Positions 1-7,087 of a DNA stretch of 7,087 bases are shown piece by piece. The notes under the pieces were generated by a model that was given only the letters and a program-made list of their open reading frames with translations, was not told the DNA's origin and did no database searches. This DNA is from Streptomyces speibonae (GTDB lineage: Bacteria; Actinomycetota; Actinomycetes; Streptomycetales; Streptomycetaceae), in the NCBI GenBank assembly GCA_000715605.1, contig KL568599.1:15084-22170 (forward strand), given 5' to 3'. The first letter of the stretch is position 1. Each line of letters starts with the position of its first letter. The translations under genes and the position numbers were made by a program.

Positions 1-895
1 CCGCCGACAGGGGCAGCAGCCAGCGGTGGTCGGGGCCGATCCCGGCGTACTGGGTGAGGACGCGGGCGATGTGCGGGACGACGAGGCCGACGAAGACCAC
101 CGGCCCGATGACGGCGACGGCTCCGCCGGTGAGCAGGGTGACGGCCACCACGCCCTGGATGCGGACGATTCCGAGCCGGAGTCCGAGGGACTTGGCGACG
201 TCGTCGCCTAGGGCGAGGCTGTTGAGGGCGGGTGCGCAGGCCAGCGCGAGGGCGGCACCCACGGCGAGGAAGGGCAGGACGCGCAGCAGGATCGCCTCGT
301 TCTGGTCGGCCAGGGAGCCCGCGGACCAGAAGCGGTAGCGGTTCAGGGCGTCCGGGTCGGTCAGGGCGACCGCGCTGGTCAGCGAGAACAGCAGCGAGGT
401 CACGGCGACACCGGCCAGGGCGAGCTTCACCGGCGTCGTACCCGACCGGCCGAGCCCGCCCAGGAAGTAGACGAAGACGCTCGCCGCGAACGCCCCCGCG
501 AAGGCGAACCAGATGTAGCCGTAGACGGATCCGATGCCGAGGACCCCGACCGAGAGGACGACGGCGAAGGCCGCGCCGGCGCTCACGCCGAGGATGCCCG
601 GATCCGCGAGCGGGTTGCGCGTCAGGGCCTGCATCAGCGCGCCCGACAGGCCGAGTGCGGCGCCGGTGGCGAGGGCGAGCAGGGTGCGCGGCAGCCGTAC
701 GGACCAGATGACCGTGTCCACGCGGCCGCTGGGAGCGTCGCCGATGAGCGTGCGGCCCACCTGGTCCAGGGGGACGCTGAGCGCGCCGAACGCCAGCGAC
801 AGGGCGCACAGCACCAGCAGTGCCGCGCCGGACGACGCGATCAGCAGCACCACCGCGCGGGGGTGCTTCGCCGCCCCGGCCTCCGAGCTCCCCAC
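1..895 (-). CDS. FecCD/BtuC-family ferric-siderophore ABC transporter permease (C-terminus beyond window)
   Basis: This is an integral membrane subunit of an ABC importer that moves a ferric siderophore across the cytoplasmic membrane, working with a lipoprotein binding protein and an ATPase. What is seen: 298 codons are present, with several hydrophobic helices (for example about residues 14-37, 71-90, 104-120, 126-147, 156-178, 203-222 and 246-275). Family motifs are RLPR (67-70), [15 protein letters not shown] (93-107), GDDVAKSLG (230-238, the region that contacts the ATPase) and [15 protein letters not shown] (264-278). Family members run about 330-350 residues, so the last 40-50 are missing. 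The start is GTG at 895-893, preceded by AAAGGAAG at 908-901. An in-frame TGA at 913-911 rules out a longer protein. An ATG at 900-898 is in another frame that stops within 60 bases. Such permeases usually come as a FecC/FecD pair, so a second permease, ATPase or binding protein gene probably lies beyond position 1 (inference). The exact siderophore cannot be read from the sequence. Confidence 0.93.
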   Translation of the reverse strand, partial: MGSSEAGAAKHPRAVVLLIASSGAALLVLCALSLAFGALSVPLDQVGRTLIGDAPSGRVDTVIWSVRLPRTLLALATGAALGLSGALMQALTRNPLADPGILGVSAGAAFAVVLSVGVLGIGSVYGYIWFAFAGAFAASVFVYFLGGLGRSGTTPVKLALAGVAVTSLLFSLTSAVALTDPDALNRYRFWSAGSLADQNEAILLRVLPFLAVGAALALACAPALNSLALGDDVAKSLGLRLGIVRIQGVVAVTLLTGGAVAVIGPVVFVGLVVPHIARVLTQYAGIGPDHRWLLPLSA

Positions 896-900
896 GTCAT

Positions 901-908
901 CTTCCTTT
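901..908 (-). promoter_or_regulatory. Ribosome binding site of the permease gene
   Basis: Read on the minus strand the sequence is AAAGGAAG. Its AGGA core lies 7 bases before the GTG start at 895, a normal spacing. It decides the GTG start over the out-of-frame ATG at 900. Its upstream three bases are shared with the predicted iron box at 906-924. Confidence 0.7.
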
Positions 909-924
909 GGTCAGGCTTGCCTTA
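906..924 (-). promoter_or_regulatory. Predicted DmdR/IdeR iron box in front of the permease gene
   Basis: The minus strand reads TAAGGCAAGCCTGACCAAA, matching 13 of 19 positions of the streptomycete/IdeR iron-box consensus TTAGGTTAGGCTAACCTAA, including AGG, the central AG-CT and the ACC half. The core GTCAGGC-TT-GCCTTAC is a near-perfect inverted repeat. DtxR-family regulators loaded with Fe(II) bind such boxes and repress transport genes. The box lies 11 bases upstream of the GTG and touches the ribosome binding site, so it is probably near or just downstream of the transcription start. The best -10-like hexamer I see is TACAGT (939-934, minus strand), with no convincing -35. Confidence 0.68.
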
Positions 925-990
925 CTGTGAGGGACTGTAAAGGACGAGTCAGGCCACCGTCCCATCCCGGGCGAGAAAACCACGCACCCT

Positions 991-1018
991 TTGAATTAGG
1001 TAACCCTTACCTTACTAT
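991..1018 (+). promoter_or_regulatory. Predicted promoter of the peptide synthetase gene
   Basis: A TTGAAT -35 hexamer (991-996) and a TACTAT -10 hexamer (1013-1018) are separated by 16 bases. Each matches the vegetative sigma consensus at 4 of 6 positions. Transcription would begin near 1025, giving a leader of about 48 bases before the GTG at 1074. The iron box at 996-1014 fills the spacer and touches both hexamers, so a bound regulator would exclude RNA polymerase. The call is from sequence pattern only. Confidence 0.55.
996..1014 (+). promoter_or_regulatory. Predicted DmdR/IdeR iron box controlling the synthetase gene
   Basis: The sequence TTAGGTAACCCTTACCTTA matches 14 of 19 positions of the consensus TTAGGTTAGGCTAACCTAA, with the outer TTAGGT and ACCT halves intact. 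It sits in the spacer of the predicted promoter, where iron-bound DmdR/IdeR blocks transcription in known siderophore operons. This is the strongest evidence that the synthetase makes a siderophore and is switched on under iron limitation. Confidence 0.8.
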
Positions 1019-1056
1019 GGCGCCGATCCCCGGCCCAGTCCGGGAAACGACCTGTC

Positions 1057-1064
1057 GGGGAGGG
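1057..1064 (+). promoter_or_regulatory. Ribosome binding site of the synthetase gene
   Basis: GGGGAGGG is a strong Shine-Dalgarno sequence ending 9 bases before the GTG at 1074. It decides the start. The in-frame ATG at 1017 has only the iron box in front of it and lies inside the predicted -10 region. Confidence 0.8.
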
Positions 1065-1073
1065 TGCACAACC

Positions 1074-1673
1074 GTGTGCGGTTCCGAAGAAGTCCTGGCC
1101 TACTGGCAGCGGTTGATGACACCACGCCCGCTGGAGATCCCGCTCCCCGCCGACCGGCCCCACCCGTCGGAACCGGCCACCCACCGGAAGACCCGCACCC
1201 TGACCGCCGTGCCGGACGCCCCGGAGAACGACCTGCTCGCGGCCTTCTTCGCCCTGCTGCACCGCTACAGCGGCGCACCCGACCTCACCGTCGGCCACGA
1301 CGGCCTCCCGGTGCGGGTGTCCGCCGAACACGCCCCCGACTTCCGGGAACTGGCGCGGCGCGTCGCCCAGGCATGGGAGGAGGCCGAAACCCACCGGGTC
1401 CCCGTCGGCCTGCTGACCGACACCCTGCGCCCCCGGCCGACCCGCGGCGGCGGACTGCTCTTCAACACCGCGTTCGCCACGGCCACCCGCCCCGCCGGAG
1501 AACTCCCGGGCCCCGTCGACCTCCTGCTGGAGGTGAGCGACGGCGAGGCGCGCGCGACCTACGACCCGCGCCTGTTCGACGAGGCGACCGTCGACCGCCT
1601 GCTCGTCCACTACCGCACCCTGCTGGCGGCAGCCCTCGACCACCCGGAAACCCCCGTCGACCGCCTGGAGTTG
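1074..1673 (+). other. Domain: degenerate, half-length condensation domain at the synthetase N-terminus
   Basis: Residues 1-200 match only the C-terminal lobe of a condensation domain. The YWQRL motif (10-14), which marks the middle of a normal domain, is at the very start. It is followed by ALLHRYSG (60-67), LLFNTAFA (128-135) and the usual exit into an A domain ([11 protein letters not shown]). The N-terminal lobe with the catalytic HHxxxDG is absent. The segment that normally carries the VxGR...GFFVNTL latch/floor loop is also missing: LTVG (71-74) runs almost directly into the FRELARRV helix. It cannot catalyse condensation and probably survives as a structural partner for A1 in a starter module (inference). 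Confidence 0.85.
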
Positions 1674-4600
1674 ATGGGGCCCGAGGAGTACCGGCGTATC
1701 GTCCTCGACTGGAACGCCACCGACCACACGGTCCCCGCGGACACCTGGCCCGCGATGTTCGCCGCACAGGTGCGCCGCCGCCCCGACGCCGTCGCGCTCG
1801 TCTTCGAGGACGAGGAACTCACCTACGCCGAACTGGACGAACGCGCCAACCGCCTCGCCCACGCCCTCCTCGCCCGCGGCGCGGGACCCGAACGGATCGT
1901 CGCGCTCGCCCTGCCGCGCTCCGCGGACCTCGTCGTCGCCGAGGCCGCCGTCCTCAAGTCGGGCGCCGCCTACCTGCCGATCGACCACGACTACCCCGTG
2001 GACCGCATCGCCTACATGCTCGGCGACGCCGCCCCCGTCTGCATGGTGACCACCACGGACACCGCCCGCGAACTGCCCGCACGGGACGGCATGACCGTCC
2101 TGGAGCTCGACGCGCCGGACACGGCCGCCGAACTGGCCGGACACCCGGCACACGACCCGGGCGCGCCGGTCACCGTCGACAACGCCGCCTACGTCATCTA
2201 CACCTCCGGCTCCACCGGACGCCCCAAGGGCGTCGTCCTCGCCCACAGCGGAGTGGCCAAGCTGGTGGCCACCCAGCGCGAACGGTTCGGCATCGGCCCG
2301 GACAGCCGCGTGCTCCAGTTCGCCTCCCCGAGCTTCGACGTCGCCTTCTGGGACCTGTGCCTCGGACTGCTCTCCGGCGGCCGCCTCGTCGTCGTCCCCG
2401 CCGAGCGCCGTGTCCCCGGCGCACCGCTCGCCGACTACGCCAACGCGCACGGCATCACCTTCATGATCCTGCCGCCCGCCCTGCTCGCCGCCATGCCCGA
2501 CGACGTCCGACTGCCCCCGTCCGCCACGCTGCTGGCCGGCACCGAACGTGTCTCCCCGGAACTGGTGGGCCGCTACGCGCGCGGGCGGATGATGTTCAAC
2601 GCCTACGGCCCCACCGAGGCGACCACCAACTCCACCCTGGGCCTGTGCGACCCCGACATCCCGGCCGGGTCCATCGTGCCGATCGGCGTGCCCGACCCGG
2701 GCACCCGGGCGTACGTCCTCGACGCCTACCTGCGCCCCGTCCCGGCGGGCGTCACCGGCGAGCTGTACCTCGGCGGCGCGGGCCTGGCCCGCGGCTACCT
2801 CGGCCGCCCGGGCCTGACCGCCGAACGCTTCGTCGCCGACCCCTTCGGCGCACCCGGCGAACGGCTCTACCGCACCGGCGACCTCGTGCGCTGGAAGGCC
2901 GACGGTCGCCTGGAGTTCCTCGGCCGCGCCGACGCCCAGATCAAGATCCGCGGCTTCCGCATCGAACCCGGCGAGATCGAGTCCGTGCTGCGCGGCCACC
3001 CCGCCGTCGACCAGGTCACCGTCGTCGCCCGCGAGGACCGCCCCGGCGACCGCCGCCTCGCCGCCTACGTCGTCCCCTCCCTCGACCGCTCGGCCGGCCA
3101 CGTCGAGGAGTGGAAGGAGGTCCACGAACTCCTCTACAGCGCCGCCGGTTCGGAGGGCTCCCAGGAGAACTTCGCGGGCTGGAACAGCATGTACGACGGG
3201 CTCCCGATCCCCGTCGAGGAGATGCGCGAGTGGCGCGGGAACACCGTGCGCCGGATCCGCGGACTCGGCCCCGCCAGGCGCGTACTGGAGATCGGCGTCG
3301 GCAGCGGCCTGATCCTCTCCCGGATCGCCCCCGACTGCGACGAGTACTGGGGCACCGACCTGTCCGCCGAGGCGATCGCCGCCCTGCGCGCCCGGACGGA
3401 CCTCCCCGGCGTCCACCTGCGCGCCCAGCCCGCCCACGACACCACCGGGCTCCCCGAGCGCCACTTCGACACCGTCGTCATCAACTCCGTCGCCCAGTAC
3501 TTCCCTGGCGCCGACTACCTCACCGAGGTCCTGCGCGCCGCCGCCCGGCTGCTCGCACCCGGCGGGCGGATCTTCGTCGGCGACGTCCGCAATCTGCGCC
3601 TGCTGCGCACCCTGCGCGCCGCCGTCGAGACCCGGCGCGCCACGACCGACGACAAGAGCGCCCTGCGCGCCGCGGTCGAGCAGTCGGTGCGCTGGGAGGG
3701 CGAACTCCTGCTGGACCCCGACTACTTCGCCGCCCTGGACGGCTTCGACGCCGAGATCCGCGTCAAGCGGGGCGCCCACCACAACGAGCTGACCCGCTAC
3801 CGGTACGACGTCGTCCTGCACCCCGGCCGGCAGGCGGCCGCACCCGACGAGCGCGAGGTCCCCTGGGCCGGCGCGGACCACCTCGACGCGCTGCTCGCCG
3901 AGCGCCCCGCACGCCTGCGCGTCACCGGCATCCCCAACGCCCGCCTCACCGACGACCTCGCCGACCTGCGCGCCCTCGAAGGGAGCAGCCGCGCGGCCGC
4001 CCCCGCCGCCGACCCCGAGGACCTGCATGCCCTGGCCGAACGCCACGGCTACCGCGCCGCGCTCACCTGGAACGGCACCGCCGACGACGGCGCCCTCGAC
4101 GCCGTCCTCGCCCGCACCGACCCGCACGCCGGCCTGTACCGCGGCAGCGGCACCCACCCGCACGCCAACCGCCCGGCGCCCTTCCGCGACGTCCACGCCC
4201 TGATGCGGACCCTGCGCGCGCACGCCGCCGACTGGCTGCCCGACCACATGGTCCCGTCCGCGCTGGTGCCCCTGCACACGCTGCCCGTCACCCCGAGCGG
4301 CAAGATCGACGCCCGCGCCCTGCCCGCCCCCGACTACGGCGCGATGAGCTCCGGACGCGCACCCGAGACCCCGCGCGAGAAGCTGCTGTGCTCCCTCTTC
4401 GCCGAGGTGCTCGGCCTGGACGCGGTCACCGCTCAGGACGACTTCCTCGCCCTCGGCGGCGACAGCATCACCGCCATCCAACTCCTCATCCGCGCCCGCG
4501 AGTCGGGACTGAGCCTGACCACCCGGGACGTCTTCCGGCACCGCACCGCCGAGTCCCTCGCCCAGGCGGCCGTCGAACGCGTCGAGGAAGACGCCGAGCA

Positions 4601-7087
4601 GACCCCGCTGGTGGACATCGAGCCCGGCGAACTGGCCGAGATCCAGGGGACGAACCCCCTCGACATCGAGGAACTGCTCCCGCTCACCCCACTCCAGCAG
4701 GGCTTCTTCTTCCACTCCCTGACCAGCGGGGGCGACGGCGACGTCTACGTCGTCCAGCAGGTCCTCGACCTCGCCGGGCCGGTCGACGGCCCCACCCTGC
4801 GCCGCGCCGCCCAGCGCCTCCTCGACCGGCACGCACCCCTGCGCGCCGCCTTCCGCCGGCGCCCCGACGGCACCCCCGTGCAGATCATCACCCGGCACGC
4901 CGAACTGCCCTGGCGGGAGATCGACCTGTCCGCCCAGGACGGCGGGCTCCGCGAGACACTCGGCGACGCCGTCGCCGCCGACGAGCGGGCGGCCGGCTTC
5001 GACCTGACCGCACCGCCCCTGCTGCGCTGCGCCCTGGTCCGGCTCGGGGGACACCGCAGCCGGCTCGTCCTGACCTTCCACCACGCGGTGGCCGACGGCT
5101 GGTCCCTGCCCGTCCTGCACCGCGAACTCATGGCCTGCTACGGCACCGACGCCCCCGCCCTGCCCGAGGTCGCCCCCTACCGCGGCTTCCTGCGCCGCCT
5201 CGCCGGACAGGACCGCGACGCCGCCCGCGAGGCCTGGCGCGCCGCGCTCGCCGGACTGGACGGGCCCACCCGCCTGGTCGACACCCCGGCCACCGGGGAA
5301 CCGGTCCAGCCCGCGCACGTCCGGGTGGAACTGCCCGAACGCACCACCGCACGCCTGGCGGACCGCGCCCGCGAGCACGGCGTCACCCTCGGCACCGTCG
5401 TGCAGACCGCCTGGGGCCTGCTCCTCGGCAGGCTCACCGGCCGCGACGACGTACTCTTCGGCACCACCGTCTCCGGCCGCGACAGCGAGGTCGAGGGCAT
5501 CGCCTCCATGGTCGGCCTGTTCATCAACACCCTGCCCACCCGGCTGCGCTGGGCCCCGGGCGAGACCCTGGGCACCCTGCTGACCCGCCTCCAGGAGGAG
5601 CAGGCCCGCCTGCTGGACCACCAGCATCTCGGACTCGCCGAGATCCAGCGCCTGGCCGGACACGCCGGCGAGGGCGAACTCTTCGACACCCTGGTCGTGT
5701 TCGAGAACTATCCCGCCGAGACCGACCTGCGGGACCCCTCGGGCACCGTCCGCATCACCGGGGACGCCTTCCACGACGCCGTGCACTATCCGCTCGCACT
5801 CGTCGTCAAGCCCGGCGAACGGCTCGACCTGCGGCTCAAGCACCACACCGGGCGGCTGGACACCGAGACCGTACGCCTGCTGGGGGACCGGCTGGCGCGC
5901 CTGCTGGAGGAGTTCGCCGACGACCCCGGGCAGCGGGCGGCCTCCCTCGACCTGCTCACCCCGGACGAGGCCCTGCGCGCCCACCCGGCCGGCGAGGAGC
6001 GCCCGGTCCAGGCGACCACCCTCGCCGAGGCCATCGCCGCCCGGACCGCCCGTACGCCGGACGCCACAGCGGTCGTCTTCGCCGGCGAACGCCTGACCTA
6101 CGTCGAACTCGACGCCCGCGCCGAGGCGTTGGCGGGCCGGCTGCGGTCCCGGGGCGCCGGACCCGGCCGGTTCGTCGCGGTCGCCGTACCCCGGTCCACC
6201 GAACTGATGGTGGCCCTGCTCGGCGTGCTGAAGTCCGGCGCCGCGTACCTGCCCGTCGATCCGGACTACCCGGCCGACCGCGTCGCCCACATGCTCGCCG
6301 ACTCCGGGACGAGCACGGTGATCACACTCGGCGGCATCGCGGACCGGCTGCCGTCCGCGGCGGCCTCCGTGCTCCTGCTCGACGAGGAGCACACCGACCG
6401 GCCCCCGGCCGCCGGACCCGCACGCCCCGTCCACCCCGACGACCCCGCCTACCTGATCTACACCTCCGGCTCCACCGGCCTGCCCAAGGGCGTGATCGTC
6501 ACCCACCGCGCCATCGTCAACCGGCTCGCCTGGATGCAGGGCGCGTACGGGCTGACGGCCGACGACCGGGTGCTCCAGAAGACGCCCTCCAGCTTCGACG
6601 TCTCCGTGTGGGAGTTCTTCTGGCCGCTCCTCGAAGGCGCGGCGGTCGTGCTCGCCAAGCCCGACGGCCACCGGGACCCCGCCCATCTGGCGGCGCTCGT
6701 GAGGGAGCAGCGCATCACGACGATGCACTTCGTGCCCTCGATGCTGGAGGCGTTCCTCCAGTCCGACGAGGTCACCGCCGACCCCTCGTGGGCCACCTCC
6801 CTGCGCCGCGTCCTCAGCAGCGGCGAGGCCCTGCCCGCCGCCGCCGCGCACCGCTGGCGCGAGCTGACCGGCGTACCCCTGCACAACCTGTACGGCCCCA
6901 CCGAGGCCGCGGTCGACGTCACCCACCACCCCTTCGACGGCACCGACGAGTCCACCGCCGTGCCCATCGGCCGCCCCGTGTGGAACACCGGCCTGCGCGT
7001 GCTCGACACCTGCCTGCGCCCGGTGCCCGACGGTGTCCCCGGCGAGCTGTACCTCACCGGCGTCCAGCTCGCCCGCGGCTACCACGC
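1074..7087 (+). CDS. Iron-regulated nonribosomal peptide synthetase, first two modules (continues beyond window)
   Basis: This is a multimodular cytoplasmic enzyme that activates amino acids as adenylates, loads them on carrier domains and joins them. There are 2004 codons without a stop and the gene is open at 7087. Domain order by residue: degenerate C-terminal half of a condensation domain (1-200); A1 (about 201-1085), interrupted by an N-methyltransferase (about 677-916, plus a C-terminal extension to about 1045); PCP (about 1097-1170, Ser1131); condensation domain (about 1201-1629, HHAVADG at 1336-1342); A2 (from about 1648, incomplete). The predicted order is an N-methylated unknown residue and then serine. 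The start is GTG 1074 because it follows GGGGAGGG at good spacing and because the protein then begins at the mid-domain YW motif (residues 10-11). No TTA codon was noticed in frame. The divergent ferric-siderophore permease and the iron boxes indicate a siderophore product. Tailoring genes and the remaining modules lie outside the window, so the product stays open. I do not assign a gene symbol. Confidence 0.95.
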   Translation, partial: MCGSEEVLAYWQRLMTPRPLEIPLPADRPHPSEPATHRKTRTLTAVPDAPENDLLAAFFALLHRYSGAPDLTVGHDGLPVRVSAEHAPDFRELARRVAQAWEEAETHRVPVGLLTDTLRPRPTRGGGLLFNTAFATATRPAGELPGPVDLLLEVSDGEARATYDPRLFDEATVDRLLVHYRTLLAAALDHPETPVDRLELMGPEEYRRIVLDWNATDHTVPADTWPAMFAAQVRRRPDAVALVFEDEELTYAELDERANRLAHALLARGAGPERIVALALPRSADLVVAEAAVLKSGAAYLPIDHDYPVDRIAYMLGDAAPVCMVTTTDTARELPARDGMTVLELDAPDTAAELAGHPAHDPGAPVTVDNAAYVIYTSGSTGRPKGVVLAHSGVAKLVATQRERFGIGPDSRVLQFASPSFDVAFWDLCLGLLSGGRLVVVPAERRVPGAPLADYANAHGITFMILPPALLAAMPDDVRLPPSATLLAGTERVSPELVGRYARGRMMFNAYGPTEATTNSTLGLCDPDIPAGSIVPIGVPDPGTRAYVLDAYLRPVPAGVTGELYLGGAGLARGYLGRPGLTAERFVADPFGAPGERLYRTGDLVRWKADGRLEFLGRADAQIKIRGFRIEPGEIESVLRGHPAVDQVTVVAREDRPGDRRLAAYVVPSLDRSAGHVEEWKEVHELLYSAAGSEGSQENFAGWNSMYDGLPIPVEEMREWRGNTVRRIRGLGPARRVLEIGVGSGLILSRIAPDCDEYWGTDLSAEAIAALRARTDLPGVHLRAQPAHDTTGLPERHFDTVVINSVAQYFPGADYLTEVLRAAARLLAPGGRIFVGDVRNLRLLRTLRAAVETRRATTDDKSALRAAVEQSVRWEGELLLDPDYFAALDGFDAEIRVKRGAHHNELTRYRYDVVLHPGRQAAAPDEREVPWAGADHLDALLAERPARLRVTGIPNARLTDDLADLRALEGSSRAAAPAADPEDLHALAERHGYRAALTWNGTADDGALDAVLARTDPHAGLYRGSGTHPHANRPAPFRDVHALMRTLRAHAADWLPDHMVPSALVPLHTLPVTPSGKIDARALPAPDYGAMSSGRAPETPREKLLCSLFAEVLGLDAVTAQDDFLALGGDSITAIQLLIRARESGLSLTTRDVFRHRTAESLAQAAVERVEEDAEQTPLVDIEPGELAEIQGTNPLDIEELLPLTPLQQGFFFHSLTSGGDGDVYVVQQVLDLAGPVDGPTLRRAAQRLLDRHAPLRAAFRRRPDGTPVQIITRHAELPWREIDLSAQDGGLRETLGDAVAADERAAGFDLTAPPLLRCALVRLGGHRSRLVLTFHHAVADGWSLPVLHRELMACYGTDAPALPEVAPYRGFLRRLAGQDRDAAREAWRAALAGLDGPTRLVDTPATGEPVQPAHVRVELPERTTARLADRAREHGVTLGTVVQTAWGLLLGRLTGRDDVLFGTTVSGRDSEVEGIASMVGLFINTLPTRLRWAPGETLGTLLTRLQEEQARLLDHQHLGLAEIQRLAGHAGEGELFDTLVVFENYPAETDLRDPSGTVRITGDAFHDAVHYPLALVVKPGERLDLRLKHHTGRLDTETVRLLGDRLARLLEEFADDPGQRAASLDLLTPDEALRAHPAGEERPVQATTLAEAIAARTARTPDATAVVFAGERLTYVELDARAEALAGRLRSRGAGPGRFVAVAVPRSTELMVALLGVLKSGAAYLPVDPDYPADRVAHMLADSGTSTVITLGGIADRLPSAAASVLLLDEEHTDRPPAAGPARPVHPDDPAYLIYTSGSTGLPKGVIVTHRAIVNRLAWMQGAYGLTADDRVLQKTPSSFDVSVWEFFWPLLEGAAVVLAKPDGHRDPAHLAALVREQRITTMHFVPSMLEAFLQSDEVTADPSWATSLRRVLSSGEALPAAAAHRWRELTGVPLHNLYGPTEAAVDVTHHPFDGTDESTAVPIGRPVWNTGLRVLDTCLRPVPDGVPGELYLTGVQLARGYH
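1674..4334 (+). other. Domain: adenylation domain A1, split by a methyltransferase; substrate unassigned
   Basis: The core motifs are in order: LTYAEL (residue 249), [11 protein letters not shown] (376-386), FDVAFWD (421-427), NAYGPTE (509-515), YRTGDL (599-604), [18 protein letters not shown] (617-634) and SGKIDARAL with the catalytic Lys1077. Aligning to GrsA Phe-adenylation positions gives the pocket D422, V423, W426, I465, L(299 position), A(301 position), A510, T518, N519, K1077, that is DVWILAATNK. This does not match the ornithine, hydroxyornithine, serine, threonine or glycine codes I remember. D422 and K1077 are present, so an ordinary alpha-amino acid is expected. An N-methyltransferase is inserted after A8, as is usual for A-NMT didomains. 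Confidence 0.9.
3102..3821 (+). other. Domain: integrated SAM-dependent N-methyltransferase
   Basis: Residues 677-916, between motifs A8 and A10 of A1, have the marks of NRPS N-methyltransferases: the entry segment [12 protein letters not shown] and [10 protein letters not shown], the SAM-binding [10 protein letters not shown] (737-746), [14 protein letters not shown] and [15 protein letters not shown], and the closing [10 protein letters not shown] family-typical extension ([19 protein letters not shown]) follows up to about residue 1045, before A10. It should transfer a methyl group from SAM to the alpha-amino group of the PCP-bound residue. The motifs look intact, so activity is expected. 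Confidence 0.92.
4362..4589 (+). other. Domain: peptidyl carrier protein (thiolation) of module 1
   Basis: Residues 1097-1172 form a carrier domain with the phosphopantetheine site LGGDSI; the modified serine is residue 1131. The core is GGDS rather than GGHS. GGDS was first noted as typical of carriers that precede epimerization domains, but here a condensation domain follows after a short acidic linker. Confidence 0.93.
4674..5957 (+). other. Domain: condensation domain of module 2
   Basis: Residues 1201-1628 form a full-length condensation domain: [15 protein letters not shown] at the start (1202-1216), RHAPLRAAF (1252-1260), the catalytic HHAVADGWS (1336-1344, second His 1337), VGLFINTLP (1480-1488) and VVFENYP. 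It should join the N-methylated first residue to serine. The long dual epimerization/condensation His motif is absent. The opening motif is of a kind seen in condensation domains after carrier domains, including D-amino-acid-accepting ones. I cannot separate LCL from DCL by eye. Confidence 0.9.
6015..7087 (+). other. Domain: adenylation domain A2, predicted serine-activating (incomplete)
   Basis: From about residue 1648: [17 protein letters not shown] (1796-1806), FDVSVWEFF (1841-1849), [31 protein letters not shown] and [14 protein letters not shown] are seen before the window ends. The pocket positions are D1842, V1843, W1846, H1885, L1914, S1916, L1939, V1947 and D1948. The resulting DVWHLSLVD differs from the EntF serine code DVWHFSLVDK at one position; the last lysine lies outside the window. 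Serine is therefore a strong prediction. Motifs A7-A10 and the carrier domain lie beyond 7087. Confidence 0.88.

Noticed and set aside
26..711. Plus-strand open frames over the permease
   Set aside because: They are antisense or out-of-frame shadows. The products are Arg/Pro- or Asp-rich without motifs, and the minus strand encodes a recognisable FecCD permease.
898..900. ATG as the permease start
   Set aside because: It is out of frame with the permease and its frame stops within 60 bases; GTG 895 is in frame and has a ribosome site.
948..954. A third iron box suggested by a second GTCAGGC (also at 910-916)
   Set aside because: Only one half-site is present; the following CACCGTC does not form the second half.
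1017..1073. A 19-residue N-terminal extension of the synthetase from ATG 1017, possibly leaderless
   Set aside because: The codons are in frame, but there is no ribosome site, the ATG lies in the predicted -10 hexamer, and a strong ribosome site serves GTG 1074.
3102..3821. A separate methyltransferase gene
   Set aside because: It is continuous and in frame with A1 on both sides, at the standard insertion place for NRPS N-methyltransferases.
996..7085. Very long minus-strand open frame across the whole synthetase
   Set aside because: It is the antisense of a high-GC gene: the sequence reads as low-complexity Gly/Val/Ala/Gln-rich protein without any family motif, while the plus strand carries a full ordered set of NRPS motifs.

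Overview
The window is about 70% GC with strong G/C third-position bias and looks like a streptomycete or close actinomycete; this rests on composition, the protein families and DmdR/IdeR-type iron boxes, not on a species match. It holds the head-to-head starts of two genes, both cut by the window edges, separated by a 178-base regulatory gap.

Left (1-895, minus strand): the first 298 residues of a FecCD/BtuC-type membrane permease for ferric-siderophore import. About 40-50 C-terminal residues lie beyond position 1.

Middle (896-1073): a divergent control region with two 19-bp sequences resembling the actinobacterial iron box, one per gene. The right box fills the spacer of a plausible -35/-10 promoter for the synthetase. 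The left box overlaps the ribosome binding site of the permease. Both genes are therefore predicted to be repressed by iron-loaded DmdR/IdeR (a DtxR-family regulator).

Right (1074-7087, plus strand): 2004 residues of a large nonribosomal peptide synthetase, open at the right edge. The domain order is degenerate condensation C-half / A1 carrying an inserted N-methyltransferase / PCP / condensation / A2 (unfinished). A1 has an unusual specificity signature (DVWILAATNK) that I cannot assign. A2 reads DVWHLSLVD plus an unseen lysine, essentially the EntF-type serine code. The peptide should therefore start with an N-methylated residue followed by serine.

Together the genes look like one edge of an iron-regulated peptide siderophore locus: synthetase to the right, uptake system to the left, shared iron-responsive control between them. 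N-methylated hydroxyornithine/serine siderophores of the scabichelin or albachelin kind are a possible product class, but that is inference. No tailoring gene, MbtH-like gene, RNA gene, mobile element or CRISPR array is visible.
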